Below are positions 36,701 to 46,501 of a DNA stretch of 64,000 nt, piece by piece. Source of the DNA: Antedon bifida. Its lineage: Eukaryota > Echinodermata > Crinoidea > Comatulida > Antedonidae. Position numbers and translations under genes: made by a program. The DNA lies in the NCBI GenBank assembly GCA_963402885.1, contig OY727096.1, forward strand, positions 8,565,501-8,629,500, in the 5' to 3' direction. The first letter of the stretch is position 1, and the number at the start of each line of letters is the position of its first letter. The notes beneath the pieces were generated by a model that made no database searches, was not told the DNA's origin, and worked only from the letters and a program-made list of their open reading frames with translations.

Positions 36701-39700
36701 CTTTATGAATCTAATGTTACATGGTAAGCAATGTTATAATTTGAAAGCCGGGTTTGCGGTACTACTTGAAAAGATTACCGCAAATATGGCTTTATGCCAA
36801 AGCCTAGTTGTTTATTTTACATGCCGTAGAACCAAAGTAAAGTCAGGTTTGCGGTACACCATGTGTTTGTTGTCTTTACTCTTCGTGGTTATGCAATTAA
36901 TATAACGGAAATGTCGAGACATTCTAAACTTCTTTTTTGGAAACACATGGTGTATGCCTATATACTGCAAACCTGACTTTACAGTTTTTACTTAGAAAGA
37001 TAAGTTCCTGTAACAAAATGTTTGAGATTTATTTTGTATCTTTGCATTCAGCCAAGTTATTAACAAACTGATTGGAACTGATGGTACATTCGATTCCTTC
37101 TTCAAGATGGGCTGCGAAGGCTCCTTCAAAATTGTCCGAAACGATTGTAAAACTCGAACAGTTAAAACCACAGAAGTACTTCCTACAAACTTGAAAGCAC
37201 GTGGAGTGTTTGATGAGGACGTTCTGCCAAATTTTCACTACAGGGACGACGGTCTACTCATATGGAACGCTATTAAGAAATATGTAGCGACTGTTGTCAA
37301 TGCGTATTACAGTAAGCCTTGATTTAGTCTACCTCTATAGTATATCATGAACGGCAGTTCACACTATTCTTGAGCGTAGCTGTCTTTTGGCATAACGTTA
37401 AGACCAATAGTAATGACAACCTTAAGCCTGTTTTCCACTGGCGATTTATTCGTGCAAATCGACAGCGTAATAGTAATTCCATTTTTTGGTAATTCAACTA
37501 ATTTTAATTATGTTTAAAACCTATATAACATTAACATTTGGGAGTGATAAACATTGTATCGGAACAGGTAGCTTAAAGAAAAAGAAAACAAAATGTTGTC
37601 AAAGTTAAGTTCAATGATCTTTAGTTATTCTTTGATGATCCAAAATCATGTTAAACTTAACCTTTTCTTCTTGAAATGTTATTCAACACAGCTTCATGCA
37701 AATTTCGTAAAACTTGTTTATCAAATATTTTTTTGATCATTAAAAAGAAATTCTTGACGAACATTAAACCTATATAAATGATTTTATCTTATTTTAGAGA
37801 CAGACGATCATGTTGAAAATGACTTTGAATTGCATGGGTTTCGAAGCACACTGTCAAAGAATGTAGATGCTGGTGGATGTGCGATACCGGTAAAAAAAAT
37901 AATGTTATTGTAGGCCTAAATGATATTTTCCTTTTATGAATGTGAATGGGTTGTTGCTTCTTACAGAATACACTATGTACGTATATCAGACGTGCCAACG
38001 CCGGAAAATATGGTGCCAACGTATTCACTTATTAAACCTGTGAAAGTGTACAAGCGTAATTTTACTCTTTCCTAATTAAACAATGCATGTTTGATTATAA
38101 ACATCTATTCTGTTTCTCTATCTAGAGAAGTTAAAATTATAGCCTACTGGAGCGTGAGATGACTCCTCTCGAACAATCGGACTTTTTCCATTATCGGGAG
38201 AGTTGGGAGGTGGTCTTCATCAATGTTATTAACCCGTTCCAGATGACGAGGATATCGCTTTGTAGTAATTCCACTCTTCCCTTTGTACTAAAACGGTAAT
38301 ATTTTCTAAACAGGGTTTACCAGGAAATGATGGGTTCGATTCTCGTGAACAGGTTATTGAAATGTTCACAGTGATAATTTACATAGCTAGTGCTGGATAT
38401 GCATCATCACAACATAACATTTACGAATCATACGCCTATCCACCAGCCTATCCAACCCTGTTGAGGGGAGATCCGCCGTTGGATAAGGTAGGCTTACTGT
38501 ATAAATATCCTTGTTTTGAAATTATGAAATGGATGATGACGAGTAGGCCTCTAGACGTCACAAAGAGACATTTATTTCAAACATCCAAATTTCAATGTTC
38601 AATTGTAACCGTTTTTAGATCTAAAATGGTAAAAGCAGTTTGGTGTCAACATTTTTGTACAGGATAGGCCTACTCTCTGCCTGTCAGAGGTGTTTTGTAT
38701 ATATCTTGGCTGTGCATTGAATAAAATAAAAAAAGACCTACGTCAGTAGTCTACGCTTCACTCGAGTGAATAATTATTGTATTCTCATCTAGTCTGAACG
38801 GACAGAATCTGATTTAATGGCGGCATTACCAGAAAAGAACAAGATGCTTGGCATGCTTGCTGTTGTCAAACTATGGAGTTTAAGAAGCAAAAGTAAACTT
38901 GGTGAATTTGAAAGCACGTGGTTATACAGTGAAGAATGTTGCGAAGCTTTACAACAGTAAGAACAGCAATTTAATTCAATTCATCCTAAACATTTATCTA
39001 AATAACAACCTTACTAATCTTTCTGGTTTCTATTCTAATTTTGTTGCAATTAACAATAAAGGATAAATAAGCCTAAGCTAAGAAAAAAATACGTCTAAAG
39101 CTAAATTCACACTTGTTCCGTTTCATGGAACGAGGGAAGACGGCGCTGTATTGTTAAAATGGAACATCACAGAACGATACCATCTTTCGTCCGTGAAACA
39201 AATAAGATAAATATAGCTTTATGCTTGATTCCGCCGCTTTGACTTAACGAAATGACGTCGTAGAAACACACATACGTGAGTTGACCATTGACAGTAATCT
39301 ATCGCTTTTGATTGGTCAAATCACTTGCGTTGCGCTTACGTCTGAATGTGTAACGTTGGTTGAGTAGGCCTACAATAAGGGCTCATTATACCATTTTATA
39401 GTGAATCGAGCTCATATTCGCAATAGATGTATCTGTACTCAATCAAAACCCATACACTTTGAACCAAAATGTTTCAGCTCTCCACACTATTACCTCAATT
39501 CCATGCGTAATAAAATAGTTTTGAATTGAACCATTTGTGTTTTCTTAGTTTCAGGCTTCGATTGCATGGCGCGTGATATCCGAAATGGCCTAAAAATGAA
39601 AGAAATGATCATTTAGCTTCCCCCCAATTCTAAAGTAGCGAAACCTATCACAATTTCGATTGGTTATTACCCATACGTGAACAATGTTTTGGTGCCATGT

Positions 39701-39854
39701 CGAAAAGTTCCCATAATGGTAAACACCTCTATTTTTCAGATTCCGAAGAGACCTCAGAAGTGCAGCAACTACGATTGATAAAAGAAATTCTACCAGAGAA
39801 TTTCCCTACTACAATCTCCATCCCGATAACATACCAAATGGAATTTCAATATAA
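30716..39854 (+). CDS. PLAT-lipoxygenase homologue with a degraded iron site
   Basis: Thirteen GT-AG exons: 30716-31077, 32385-32508, 32828-32872, 33183-33311, 34195-34292, 35106-35223, 35689-35793, 36165-36376, 37052-37311, 37798-37889, 38314-38487, 38793-38956, 39740-39854. They total 1998 nt, stay in phase and end at TAA: 665 residues, normal for animal lipoxygenases. Residues 5-120 form a PLAT domain. The catalytic fold follows, with WDSDEVFGNNALNGCNP, FYVTDDMV, RPIAIQL, HRHLSLSHPLHRLLAPH and the C-terminus NGISI. Iron ligands of active enzymes are His, His, His, Asn/His and terminal Ile. Here they are His353, Tyr358, Tyr544, Gln548 and Ile665, so three are lost. Lipid peroxidation activity is therefore unlikely, although frame and splice sites are intact. 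The start AACATGG gives MGNSSS, a myristoylation-like N-terminus. A polyadenylation signal AATAAA lies near 40152. Confidence 0.9.
34425..34467. repeat. TCGG microsatellite
   Basis: GGTCGG/TTGG-type tetranucleotide repeats, about 10 units, in intron 5 of the lipoxygenase-like gene. Confidence 0.9.
35464..35547. mobile_element. TTAA-type MITE, copy 6 (short)
   Basis: Only 84 bp: AAAGCTCTATTTACACTACC ... GAGAGTGTAGACAGAGCTTA with most of the centre lost. In intron 6 of the lipoxygenase-like gene. Confidence 0.75.
36837..36982. repeat. Inverted repeat in lipoxygenase-like intron 8
   Basis: Left arm 36837-36869 (GTAAAGTCAGGTTTGCGGTA, ACACCATGTGTTT) pairs with right arm 36941-36982, which carries a 12-bp interruption. 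The 71-bp centre has no coding potential. Could be a small MITE. Confidence 0.75.
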
Positions 39855-39998
39855 GAAGTAGGCCTAGAACCGACGGTGCACACATCTGTATTGGAATTTC
39901 AATATAAGAAGTAGGCCTAGAACCAACGAGACACACGTCTGTATTGGAATTCCAATATAAGAAGTAGGCCTAGAACCGACGATGCACACATCTGTATT
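39840..39998 (+). repeat. 53-bp unit, three copies, spanning the stop codon
   Basis: Three 53-bp units starting GGAATTTCAATATAAGAAG. The first holds the last four sense codons (Gly-Ile-Ser-Ile) and TAA stop of the lipoxygenase-like gene, so the C-terminal codons are duplicated twice in the 3' UTR. Each unit carries TAGGCCTA. Confidence 0.95.
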
Positions 39999-41376
39999 GG
40001 TCTGTCTCACGCTGCAAAGACTTAATTTTACTTCAGTGTATTTTTAACTATTTTGATTAATATTGAATAAGAGAACGGAAATTATTCTATCTGATAGGAC
40101 ACTGATTAATTCAGTATTGGTACTCCTTGGCCACACTGCCTAAAGACATAAAATAAAATAATATAAACGATCATCTTGTGTGTGTCCGGAAAAAACAAGC
40201 CACAACTTTACTTTACTACTTTAAAGGCCAGAATATGTTAACTGCTAATTATGGGTGACAGAAAAGTGAAACAAATAAACATTAGAGGTAGTAATTTAGT
40301 GTTGTCAAATTGTTATTTGGTTGTCAAAAGAAATTATGTACGTCACACTTACTAAAATTATCGGCAAGTCTGGAGGGTGAGGATCGACTGCGGCATCTGG
40401 AATAGTATAATAACCATCTCAATAAAAGCGAGTAATATTCAATTGAATCATTAGTATTTTGTATTATTATTATTCAATATAAAAAAACATGAAAGTTATT
40501 TATATTTATTGGTGAAGGTGACGTGTCGATCTCGTCATTAGAAACAAATCTATCCACGTGGATAAGCATTTTAGTCGCTCTCCTCTAAACCAAGTGTTAA
40601 CTTTTATCCATCGTTTTGTCATGTGTTTTGTCCTGTATCTTGTTGTGCTTGTGTATGTAGGCGTACCGGTACTTTTTTGAATGTTTTATTTTTTCCCTTT
40701 ATTTATTTATTATTATTTATTTATTTATTTCTTGAAATATTTATTTAGGCCTATATATACTTTTTGACTCTTTTTTTTCTGGTGTAAATAATTATAGCCT
40801 TAAAGCCATCTAGGCTTATTTAAGTTTCTCCAACATTAAGTGCATTCATTTTTTTTATTATTACATTTCATTTGAAAAATAAAATAGAATTGAATTTAAT
40901 AACCATCTCGAATAATACAGTAAAAGAGATTTACGGAGCAGCCTAAGCGGAAATGTCGGCAGACTTTTCAGCGGAAAGGCAGTAATAATAATAATAAAAT
41001 AATAATAATAATGTCCATTAAAGACATTGTCCCCCTGAAAAAAAAAAGATAACTTTTTTTGCTTAATATGCCATTTTAATGTTACATAATAGCTATTCAC
41101 TTTGACCAAAAATTAGATCGAAAAAAATATAATTAAAAGCATAAAAAAGTCCAAGGTTTTTCGGTTGAATTTAACCATTTATTTTGTCTTCGAGTGAAAA
41201 CATTTTTTCCCTTGGAAGTGGTCATTAACAAAGGCTGACTTAAACTTAATTATTTTTCATGTTTTTTGGGGACAATAAATCTAATATAAGAAAGAGTACA
41301 TCACTAGTATTTTGGATTATTATTTATATTATTTAATTAATAAATAAAATAAAAGTTTAAATAAAAAAAAAATTGG
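39999..41376. other. Intergenic DNA after the lipoxygenase-like gene
   Basis: Probable 3' UTR to about 40170, then AT-rich DNA with short TTTA and AATAAT runs. No gene is supported. Confidence 0.5.
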
Positions 41377-41449
41377 TGCCCCCTGTGAGGCTCGAACTCA
41401 CGACCTTCAGATTATGAGACTGACGCGCTGCCGACTGCGCCAAGGAGGC
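41377..41449 (-). tRNA. trnM(cau): tRNA-Met (CAU), elongator type
   Basis: The minus strand gives a 73-nt intronless cloverleaf: acceptor GCCTCCT/AGGGGGC (one T-G pair) with discriminator A, D-arm with A-box TGGCGCAGTCGGCA, anticodon CAT in CTCATAA, and T-arm with B-box GAGTTCGAGCC. The CCA tail is not encoded. It resembles elongator rather than initiator tRNA-Met (TTCGAG in the T-loop). All stems look paired, so it is probably functional. Confidence 0.95.
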
Positions 41450-42057
41450 TACCTGAAAGGAGTTTGTTGTAATTACCATAATTATGATTCACACACAAAA
41501 AAATAGAAGGGAGCCCTCAAATTTTTCTTAAAATACAGAGCGACGATAGCCCGGATTTAAACACATGTTGTGCATCATTTCGCGATCATCGTCGGCGTCT
41601 TTTTTGTATGATTCATAATTATCTTTCTTCAAGAAAATTGTATATTATGTGTACTGAAGATTAGACTTTGGCTTAGTATCTGTGAAACAGGTAAAAAACA
41701 TTTAGTATTATTTGAAACATAAAGTAAAAAACTATAAAATGGGTGGTGGGCATCATGTGTGTGACGTGAGGAGTCAGACAGAGGATGGTCCTGTATGTCT
41801 GGATGAGAAAGAAGGCCTCTACTATCTAGGCCTAGGCTAGCTTACTAGACTTAGAGGAAGAGCAGCCTAGCCGGCCAAGCTACAGGTCTACATAGTCACA
41901 GTAGAGGCGCCAGGTGAAGATAGATTGCTTACTATTAGTACAGGCCTAGCCTCTGTAGTTAGTAGGCATCATAGATAGACCTACTTTAATACTAAAAAAA
42001 GAATCTAGTAGGGTAATAGTAGTAGGCCTACTAGGCTAGATGGATTTGACACGATTT
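41450..42057. other. Intergenic DNA between tRNA-Met and the minisatellite
   Basis: No gene recognised. Contains TAGGCCTA-rich sequence at 41820-42030. Confidence 0.45.
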
Positions 42058-42258
42058 CGATCCAAGTCGGCCCTAAACCGTCTCGGCCAAAGTCAAGTCG
42101 GCCCCAAGTCAAGTCGGCCCCAAGTCAAGTCGGCCCCAAGTCAAGTCGGCCCCAAGTCAAGTCGGCCCCAAGTCAACTCGGCCTCAAGTCAACTCGGCCT
42201 CAAGTCAACTCGGCCTCACGTCAACTCGGCCAAAAAATAATCAGTCAACTCGGCCCCG
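42058..42258 (+). repeat. 16-bp minisatellite, copy 1
   Basis: About 10 units of CCAAGTCAAGTCGGCC, changing to CTCAAGTCAACTCGGC towards the right. Immediately right is AAAGTATGGAACGCAAAAAG. An inverted copy with the same flank is at 48724-48882. Confidence 0.93.
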
Positions 42259-42851
42259 TTAAAGTATGGAACGCAAAAAGTGTAAATGAAGGGGATTAAT
42301 AAAATAATATTTCTTCACATTTTTTTACCTATGAATAATTCTGACTTAATGAATATTAATATTTAGACAATACGTTTAGCAAAAAAAAAAATAAGAATGA
42401 TTTCACCAACTTTCCTTTATTTATATATATATAACTTTATTCACAATCTCAGATAATACAAAGTACATGCAAAATTAATTGAAGTTGTGAATGGGGTTAA
42501 GCTGTAAGCTAATGCTTTAGACGCAAAGCCCCTTAAAACGAAAACAATTTGAAATAGATAAATAATTAAATAAATAAATAAAAACAGTATAATGTACCAT
42601 ATTAATTGTAACGATAAAAATACTAACAATAGAAATAATGCAGTGATAATAACAAATCAAATGTCGAGAGAAAATGAATTAACCAGTAGCTTAAAATTAA
42701 AGATAACTGGTGACAAACATATCATGAATTTTATGTTTGAACATACCAATACTGGTTGACATTTTAATGTCATTGGGTAGTGAGTTCCACACATTAGTGC
42801 CTCTGTATGTGACACTTTGTTGGCCCAATAGGGTCCTTTTGAAAGCAGTGC

Positions 42852-43393
42852 TTAAATTGTATTTAGCCCTTGTCTCATAATTATGTTTGGAATTGTTGTA
42901 GCAAAGAAAGAATCAAAAGTAATAGGCAACTTCTTATGATGAAACTTAAACATGAGTATCGCAACACTTTTTTGGTACAGCTCAGATAATTTTAATGTTT
43001 GTGTGCGGGCAAAGAGTGGTATAGAAGGATGATGAAAAAGAACGTTGCAAACAATTCTTCGTGCTTTCTTTTGTAAAATATAAAGACGATTTAAAATAGT
43101 TTGATTAGTAGATCCCCATAGTGTTATTGCATATGTTAGGTTAGGTAATATGAGAGAGTTGTATATTTTTAATAGGATTTCGTATGGGAGTACGCGTTTT
43201 ATTTTATTCATGGTGCCTATAACTGTTGAAACTTTCTTTGCGATTGAATTTACATGATATGCAAATGATAATTTATCATCTAGATGAACACCAAGAAACT
43301 TTGTTTGATTTACTCGTTCTATAATATCAGTATTAATTAGCAAAGTTGATTTGACGTGTCAATTTTTACATTTCTACTAGTAAATACAATATA
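42852..43393 (-). pseudogene. LINE reverse transcriptase C-terminal part, 3' piece
   Basis: Continues the RT after the insertion: FLGVHLDDKLSFAYHVNSI, LPNLTYAITLWGSTN and ARRIVCNVLF are the thumb/C-terminal motifs of CR1/L2-like LINEs. A single stop or frameshift near 43340 separates it from the target-site codons. Confidence 0.85.
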
Positions 43394-43396
43394 CTT

Positions 43397-43806
43397 AAAA
43401 AATTTCATCTGGTTTCAAATATATATTAAATAAATCAATGTTAACTTTTTGGTTAAACCAGTTGACAAGTACTTACTTGCTACGTTTCAGCTACTTTCAG
43501 TAGCCTTGATCACGCAAATGACGTTGACATGATGTTCTGTCATTCGTCATAGTTCGGTGACTTGCGCCATCTTTCGTCTGATGTTCAGCTTTCTGCTGGT
43601 GTCCCAGCAGAAAGCTGAACATCAGACGAAAGATGGCGCAAGTCACCGAACTATGACGAATGACAGAACATCATGTCAACGTCATTTGCGTGATCAAGGC
43701 TACTGAAAGTAGCTGAAACGTAGCAAGTAAGTACTTGTCAACTGGTTTAACCAAAAAGTTAACATTGATTTATTTAATATATATTTGAAACCAGATGAAA
43801 TTTTTT
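43397..43806. repeat. Perfect or near-perfect palindrome, 203-bp arms
   Basis: Arms 43397-43599 and 43604-43806 are inverted copies around the centre TGTC (43600-43603). The right arm contains the direct terminal repeat and the first four codons of the PLE ORF. Confidence 0.93.
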
Positions 43807-46431
43807 GAGAATCTACGTACGATCTATGGTGAGGAAACAATAAATATTGTTCGCCAAGAAGAAAAATTAGTGAGGAAGGTTTCCCGCCAACGGAACCATA
43901 GGGTTTTTACATTACAATGTAAACGTAAAAACATCACACCCCCGAGTCTACGTCTCAGCTGTCCAATAAACACGGAAAAAGCTCACAGCATCATAAAACA
44001 AGCGGAAAAACAACTAATAAGAGAACGGATTAGGGTAATCACCAACAATATAGAAAATCTAGATCAAAGAAAAGTAGTACTAGAAAGAAAACTAGATCAA
44101 AATATTACGAACGGGGGGGATAGGAACAATATCCGGAACTTCATACAGAAATGTCAAGAGTCAGAGTTTATCAAAACAAAGGAACGACATGTAAACAAAC
44201 TCTCATGGTGGGAAGAAAAGGCGAAGAAACTAAGAAATAACATAAACAAAAAAATAGATTTGAACGGCACGATATTGAAAGAAAAATGGGTAGTAAATTT
44301 GTCAGACAGGAATCTATCACCGATCGAGCACGACATACTAGAAAAAGGCCTGAATTTTGCGATTGCCAAAGAAACGCTACCCATCCAGGATGTGATCGTA
44401 GCCACTGAAGTAGCCTGTGAACAAATAACTGAAGCGGAAAGAGATATTGTACGAGGTAAGGTTACTAGCATTTTAAAAACCACCAAACCACCACAAACAA
44501 ATATCACAAAAGAGCAACATTCAGCCATACATAGCCTTAAAAAAGACAAAAACATCATGATCTTACCGGCAGATAAAGGCAGAGCTACGGTGATCATGAA
44601 CACCCCTGATTACAAACGTAAGGTAAACACCATGATGAAAGATGGGGATGTGTACGAAAAACTTAAAAAGGACCCTACAAAGAAATACAAGAGAAACCTT
44701 GTGGAAATCCTAAACAGGTTACTAGAAGAAAAGAAAATAACATATCAATGGAAAACCAAACTCTTCCCCACTGCAGAAATCATCCCACGCCTATACTGCA
44801 CACCTAAAATCCACAAACAGAACAATCCATTACGCCCAATCGTAGACAATATCAACACAATATACTACGAAGTCTCCAAATTGCTCTCAAAATTATTATC
44901 ACCGTTGGTTGGAAACACAGAATTCCATGTGGAAAACTCTAAACAATTAGCAGTCGACATAAAAGCACTGAACAACATAGACATAGAAAAACACACACTT
45001 GTATCCTTTGATGTTATATCTCTATTCACAAAGACACCTATAAAACCAACAATCAATATAACACACAACACTTTACTGAAAGAAACTAAGATCCTGGAAC
45101 AAGTCCAAAGAAAATTAAACACCAATTTGAAAACGGAGGACATCATGGAGCTGTTAAGCCTAGTTCTTAACACGACATATTTCACATTTAATGGTGATAT
45201 TTACAGACAAAAAGAGGGAATGGCAATGGGCAGTCCTGTCAGCCCCATAATGGCAAATATATTCATGGAAGACTTGGAACAACGTGCCACAGAAACAGCA
45301 CCATCACATATCAAACCGATTTTCTGGCGCAGATATGTAGACGATGTCTTGGCAATTGTACCAATTGGATTTGAAGAAGAACTCCTCCAACACCTAAACA
45401 CCATTGACCAGACAGGCCAAATAAAATTCACTATGGAGAACATGAAAAACAACACCATCCCTTTTCTCGATACTCTAATCACTATTCAAGACAATGGTAA
45501 CATAAAAACATCAGTGTACAGAAAATCGACACACACAGACCAATACCTACACTTTCAATCAAATCATCCACTCGAACACAAACTTAGCGTAGTCAACACC
45601 CTAGTGGACAGATGTGAATCCATCGTATCAACAGAAGAAGGACAAAAACAAGAAATGAGCCATATAAAAGCAGCTTTATCAACATGCGGATATCCAGACT
45701 GGAGTTTTAAAAGAGTTAAAGACAAAAGGGAACATAGAAAAGCAAACAAAGACAAAGAAATAACAACAGATAAAGAAAAATCCAGAGTCAACATTGGTTT
45801 ACCGTATGTCGAAGGGATGACTCAAAGGCTAAGAAGAACATTGAAACAGCACAATATAAATACATATATCACTCCCAAAAACAAATTAAGAGAAAGTCTC
45901 GTTCATCCTAAAGACAAGATTGACAAAGATCAACAGTGTGGTATAGACTACCAAGTAGGTTGCCACAACTGCAAGAAGGTATACATAGGGGAAACAGGCA
46001 GAGCTTTAAAAACAAGAATAATAGAACACAAAACAGACGTGGAAAAAAATACGGTAGGGACAAGAACCAGGAGCGCTCGCCACTCACAATCTAAAATTCT
46101 ACACAAATCAGCTATCACAGATCACGCCACCATAGAAAATCACATACCGGATTTTGAAAATACAAAAATATTAGACAAAGAACAACACTACTTATCAAGA
46201 AAAATAAAAGAAGCCATTTGGATAAGAAAAACAAATATGAACATCAACAAAGACCAGGGAGGACATGAACTGAGCCACATCTATGATGACTTAATAAAAA
46301 GGGACACCCGAGCATCCAAAGGGGGACACCAGCAGAAAGCTGAACATCAGACGAAAGATGGCGCAAGTCACCGAACTATGACGAATGACAGAACATCATG
46401 TCAACGTCATTTGCGTGATCAAGGCTACTGA
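43795..46431 (+). CDS. Penelope-like RT with GIY-YIG endonuclease
   Basis: 878 residues without interruption. N-terminal about 250 residues are basic and partly coiled coil. The RT core starts at LPADKGRATVIM (about 257-268), with FPTAEIIPRLYCTPKIHK, FDVISLFTKTP and GMAMGSPVSPIMANIFME, and catalytic YVDD at 514-517. The GIY-YIG nuclease has DYQVGC (Tyr719) and VYIGETGRALKTRIIEH (Tyr730-Gly732, Arg, His), preceded by Cys residues that could form the PLE zinc finger. Such proteins copy the element by target-primed reverse transcription. The first codons lie in the palindrome and the last 30 or so in the terminal repeat, with the stop inside the terminal hairpin. The start Met at 43795 is the first in frame, but the true start is unproven. 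Confidence 0.92.
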   Translation: MKFFENLRTIYGEETINIVRQEEKLVRKVSRQRNHRVFTLQCKRKNITPPSLRLSCPINTEKAHSIIKQAEKQLIRERIRVITNNIENLDQRKVVLERKLDQNITNGGDRNNIRNFIQKCQESEFIKTKERHVNKLSWWEEKAKKLRNNINKKIDLNGTILKEKWVVNLSDRNLSPIEHDILEKGLNFAIAKETLPIQDVIVATEVACEQITEAERDIVRGKVTSILKTTKPPQTNITKEQHSAIHSLKKDKNIMILPADKGRATVIMNTPDYKRKVNTMMKDGDVYEKLKKDPTKKYKRNLVEILNRLLEEKKITYQWKTKLFPTAEIIPRLYCTPKIHKQNNPLRPIVDNINTIYYEVSKLLSKLLSPLVGNTEFHVENSKQLAVDIKALNNIDIEKHTLVSFDVISLFTKTPIKPTINITHNTLLKETKILEQVQRKLNTNLKTEDIMELLSLVLNTTYFTFNGDIYRQKEGMAMGSPVSPIMANIFMEDLEQRATETAPSHIKPIFWRRYVDDVLAIVPIGFEEELLQHLNTIDQTGQIKFTMENMKNNTIPFLDTLITIQDNGNIKTSVYRKSTHTDQYLHFQSNHPLEHKLSVVNTLVDRCESIVSTEEGQKQEMSHIKAALSTCGYPDWSFKRVKDKREHRKANKDKEITTDKEKSRVNIGLPYVEGMTQRLRRTLKQHNINTYITPKNKLRESLVHPKDKIDKDQQCGIDYQVGCHNCKKVYIGETGRALKTRIIEHKTDVEKNTVGTRTRSARHSQSKILHKSAITDHATIENHIPDFENTKILDKEQHYLSRKIKEAIWIRKTNMNINKDQGGHELSHIYDDLIKRDTRASKGGHQQKAEHQTKDGASHRTMTNDRTSCQRHLRDQGY

Positions 46432-46501
46432 AAGTAGCTGAAACGTAGCAAGTAAGTACTTGTCAACTGGTTTAACCAAAAAGTTAACATTGATTTATTT
46501 A
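46329..46501 (+). repeat. Right terminal repeat (pseudo-LTR) of the PLE
   Basis: 173-bp copy of 43604-43776 (offset 2725). Contains GTGATCA (46415-46421), the hairpin GCTACT-GAA-AGTAGC (46424-46438) and GAAAC (46440-46444), an arrangement resembling a hammerhead ribozyme core. Confidence 0.92.

Larger units (their letters stand above)
43394..46501 (+). mobile_element. Penelope-like element, apparently intact
   Basis: Bounded by a 12-bp target duplication AAATACAATATA (43382-43393 and 46502-46513) inside the LINE RT. Structure: a 203-bp inverted arm (43397-43599), a 4-bp centre, the matching arm (43604-43806), the 878-codon ORF, and a direct terminal repeat (43604-43776 = 46329-46501, 173 bp). 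Such pseudo-LTRs with an inverted 5' extension are typical of Penelope-like retroelements. The uninterrupted ORF suggests a recent insertion. Confidence 0.92.

Noticed and set aside
30716-39854. Ordinary decayed pseudogene of a lipoxygenase
   Set aside because: All 13 exons keep frame, splice sites and length; only the iron ligands are altered, which is not the pattern of neutral decay.
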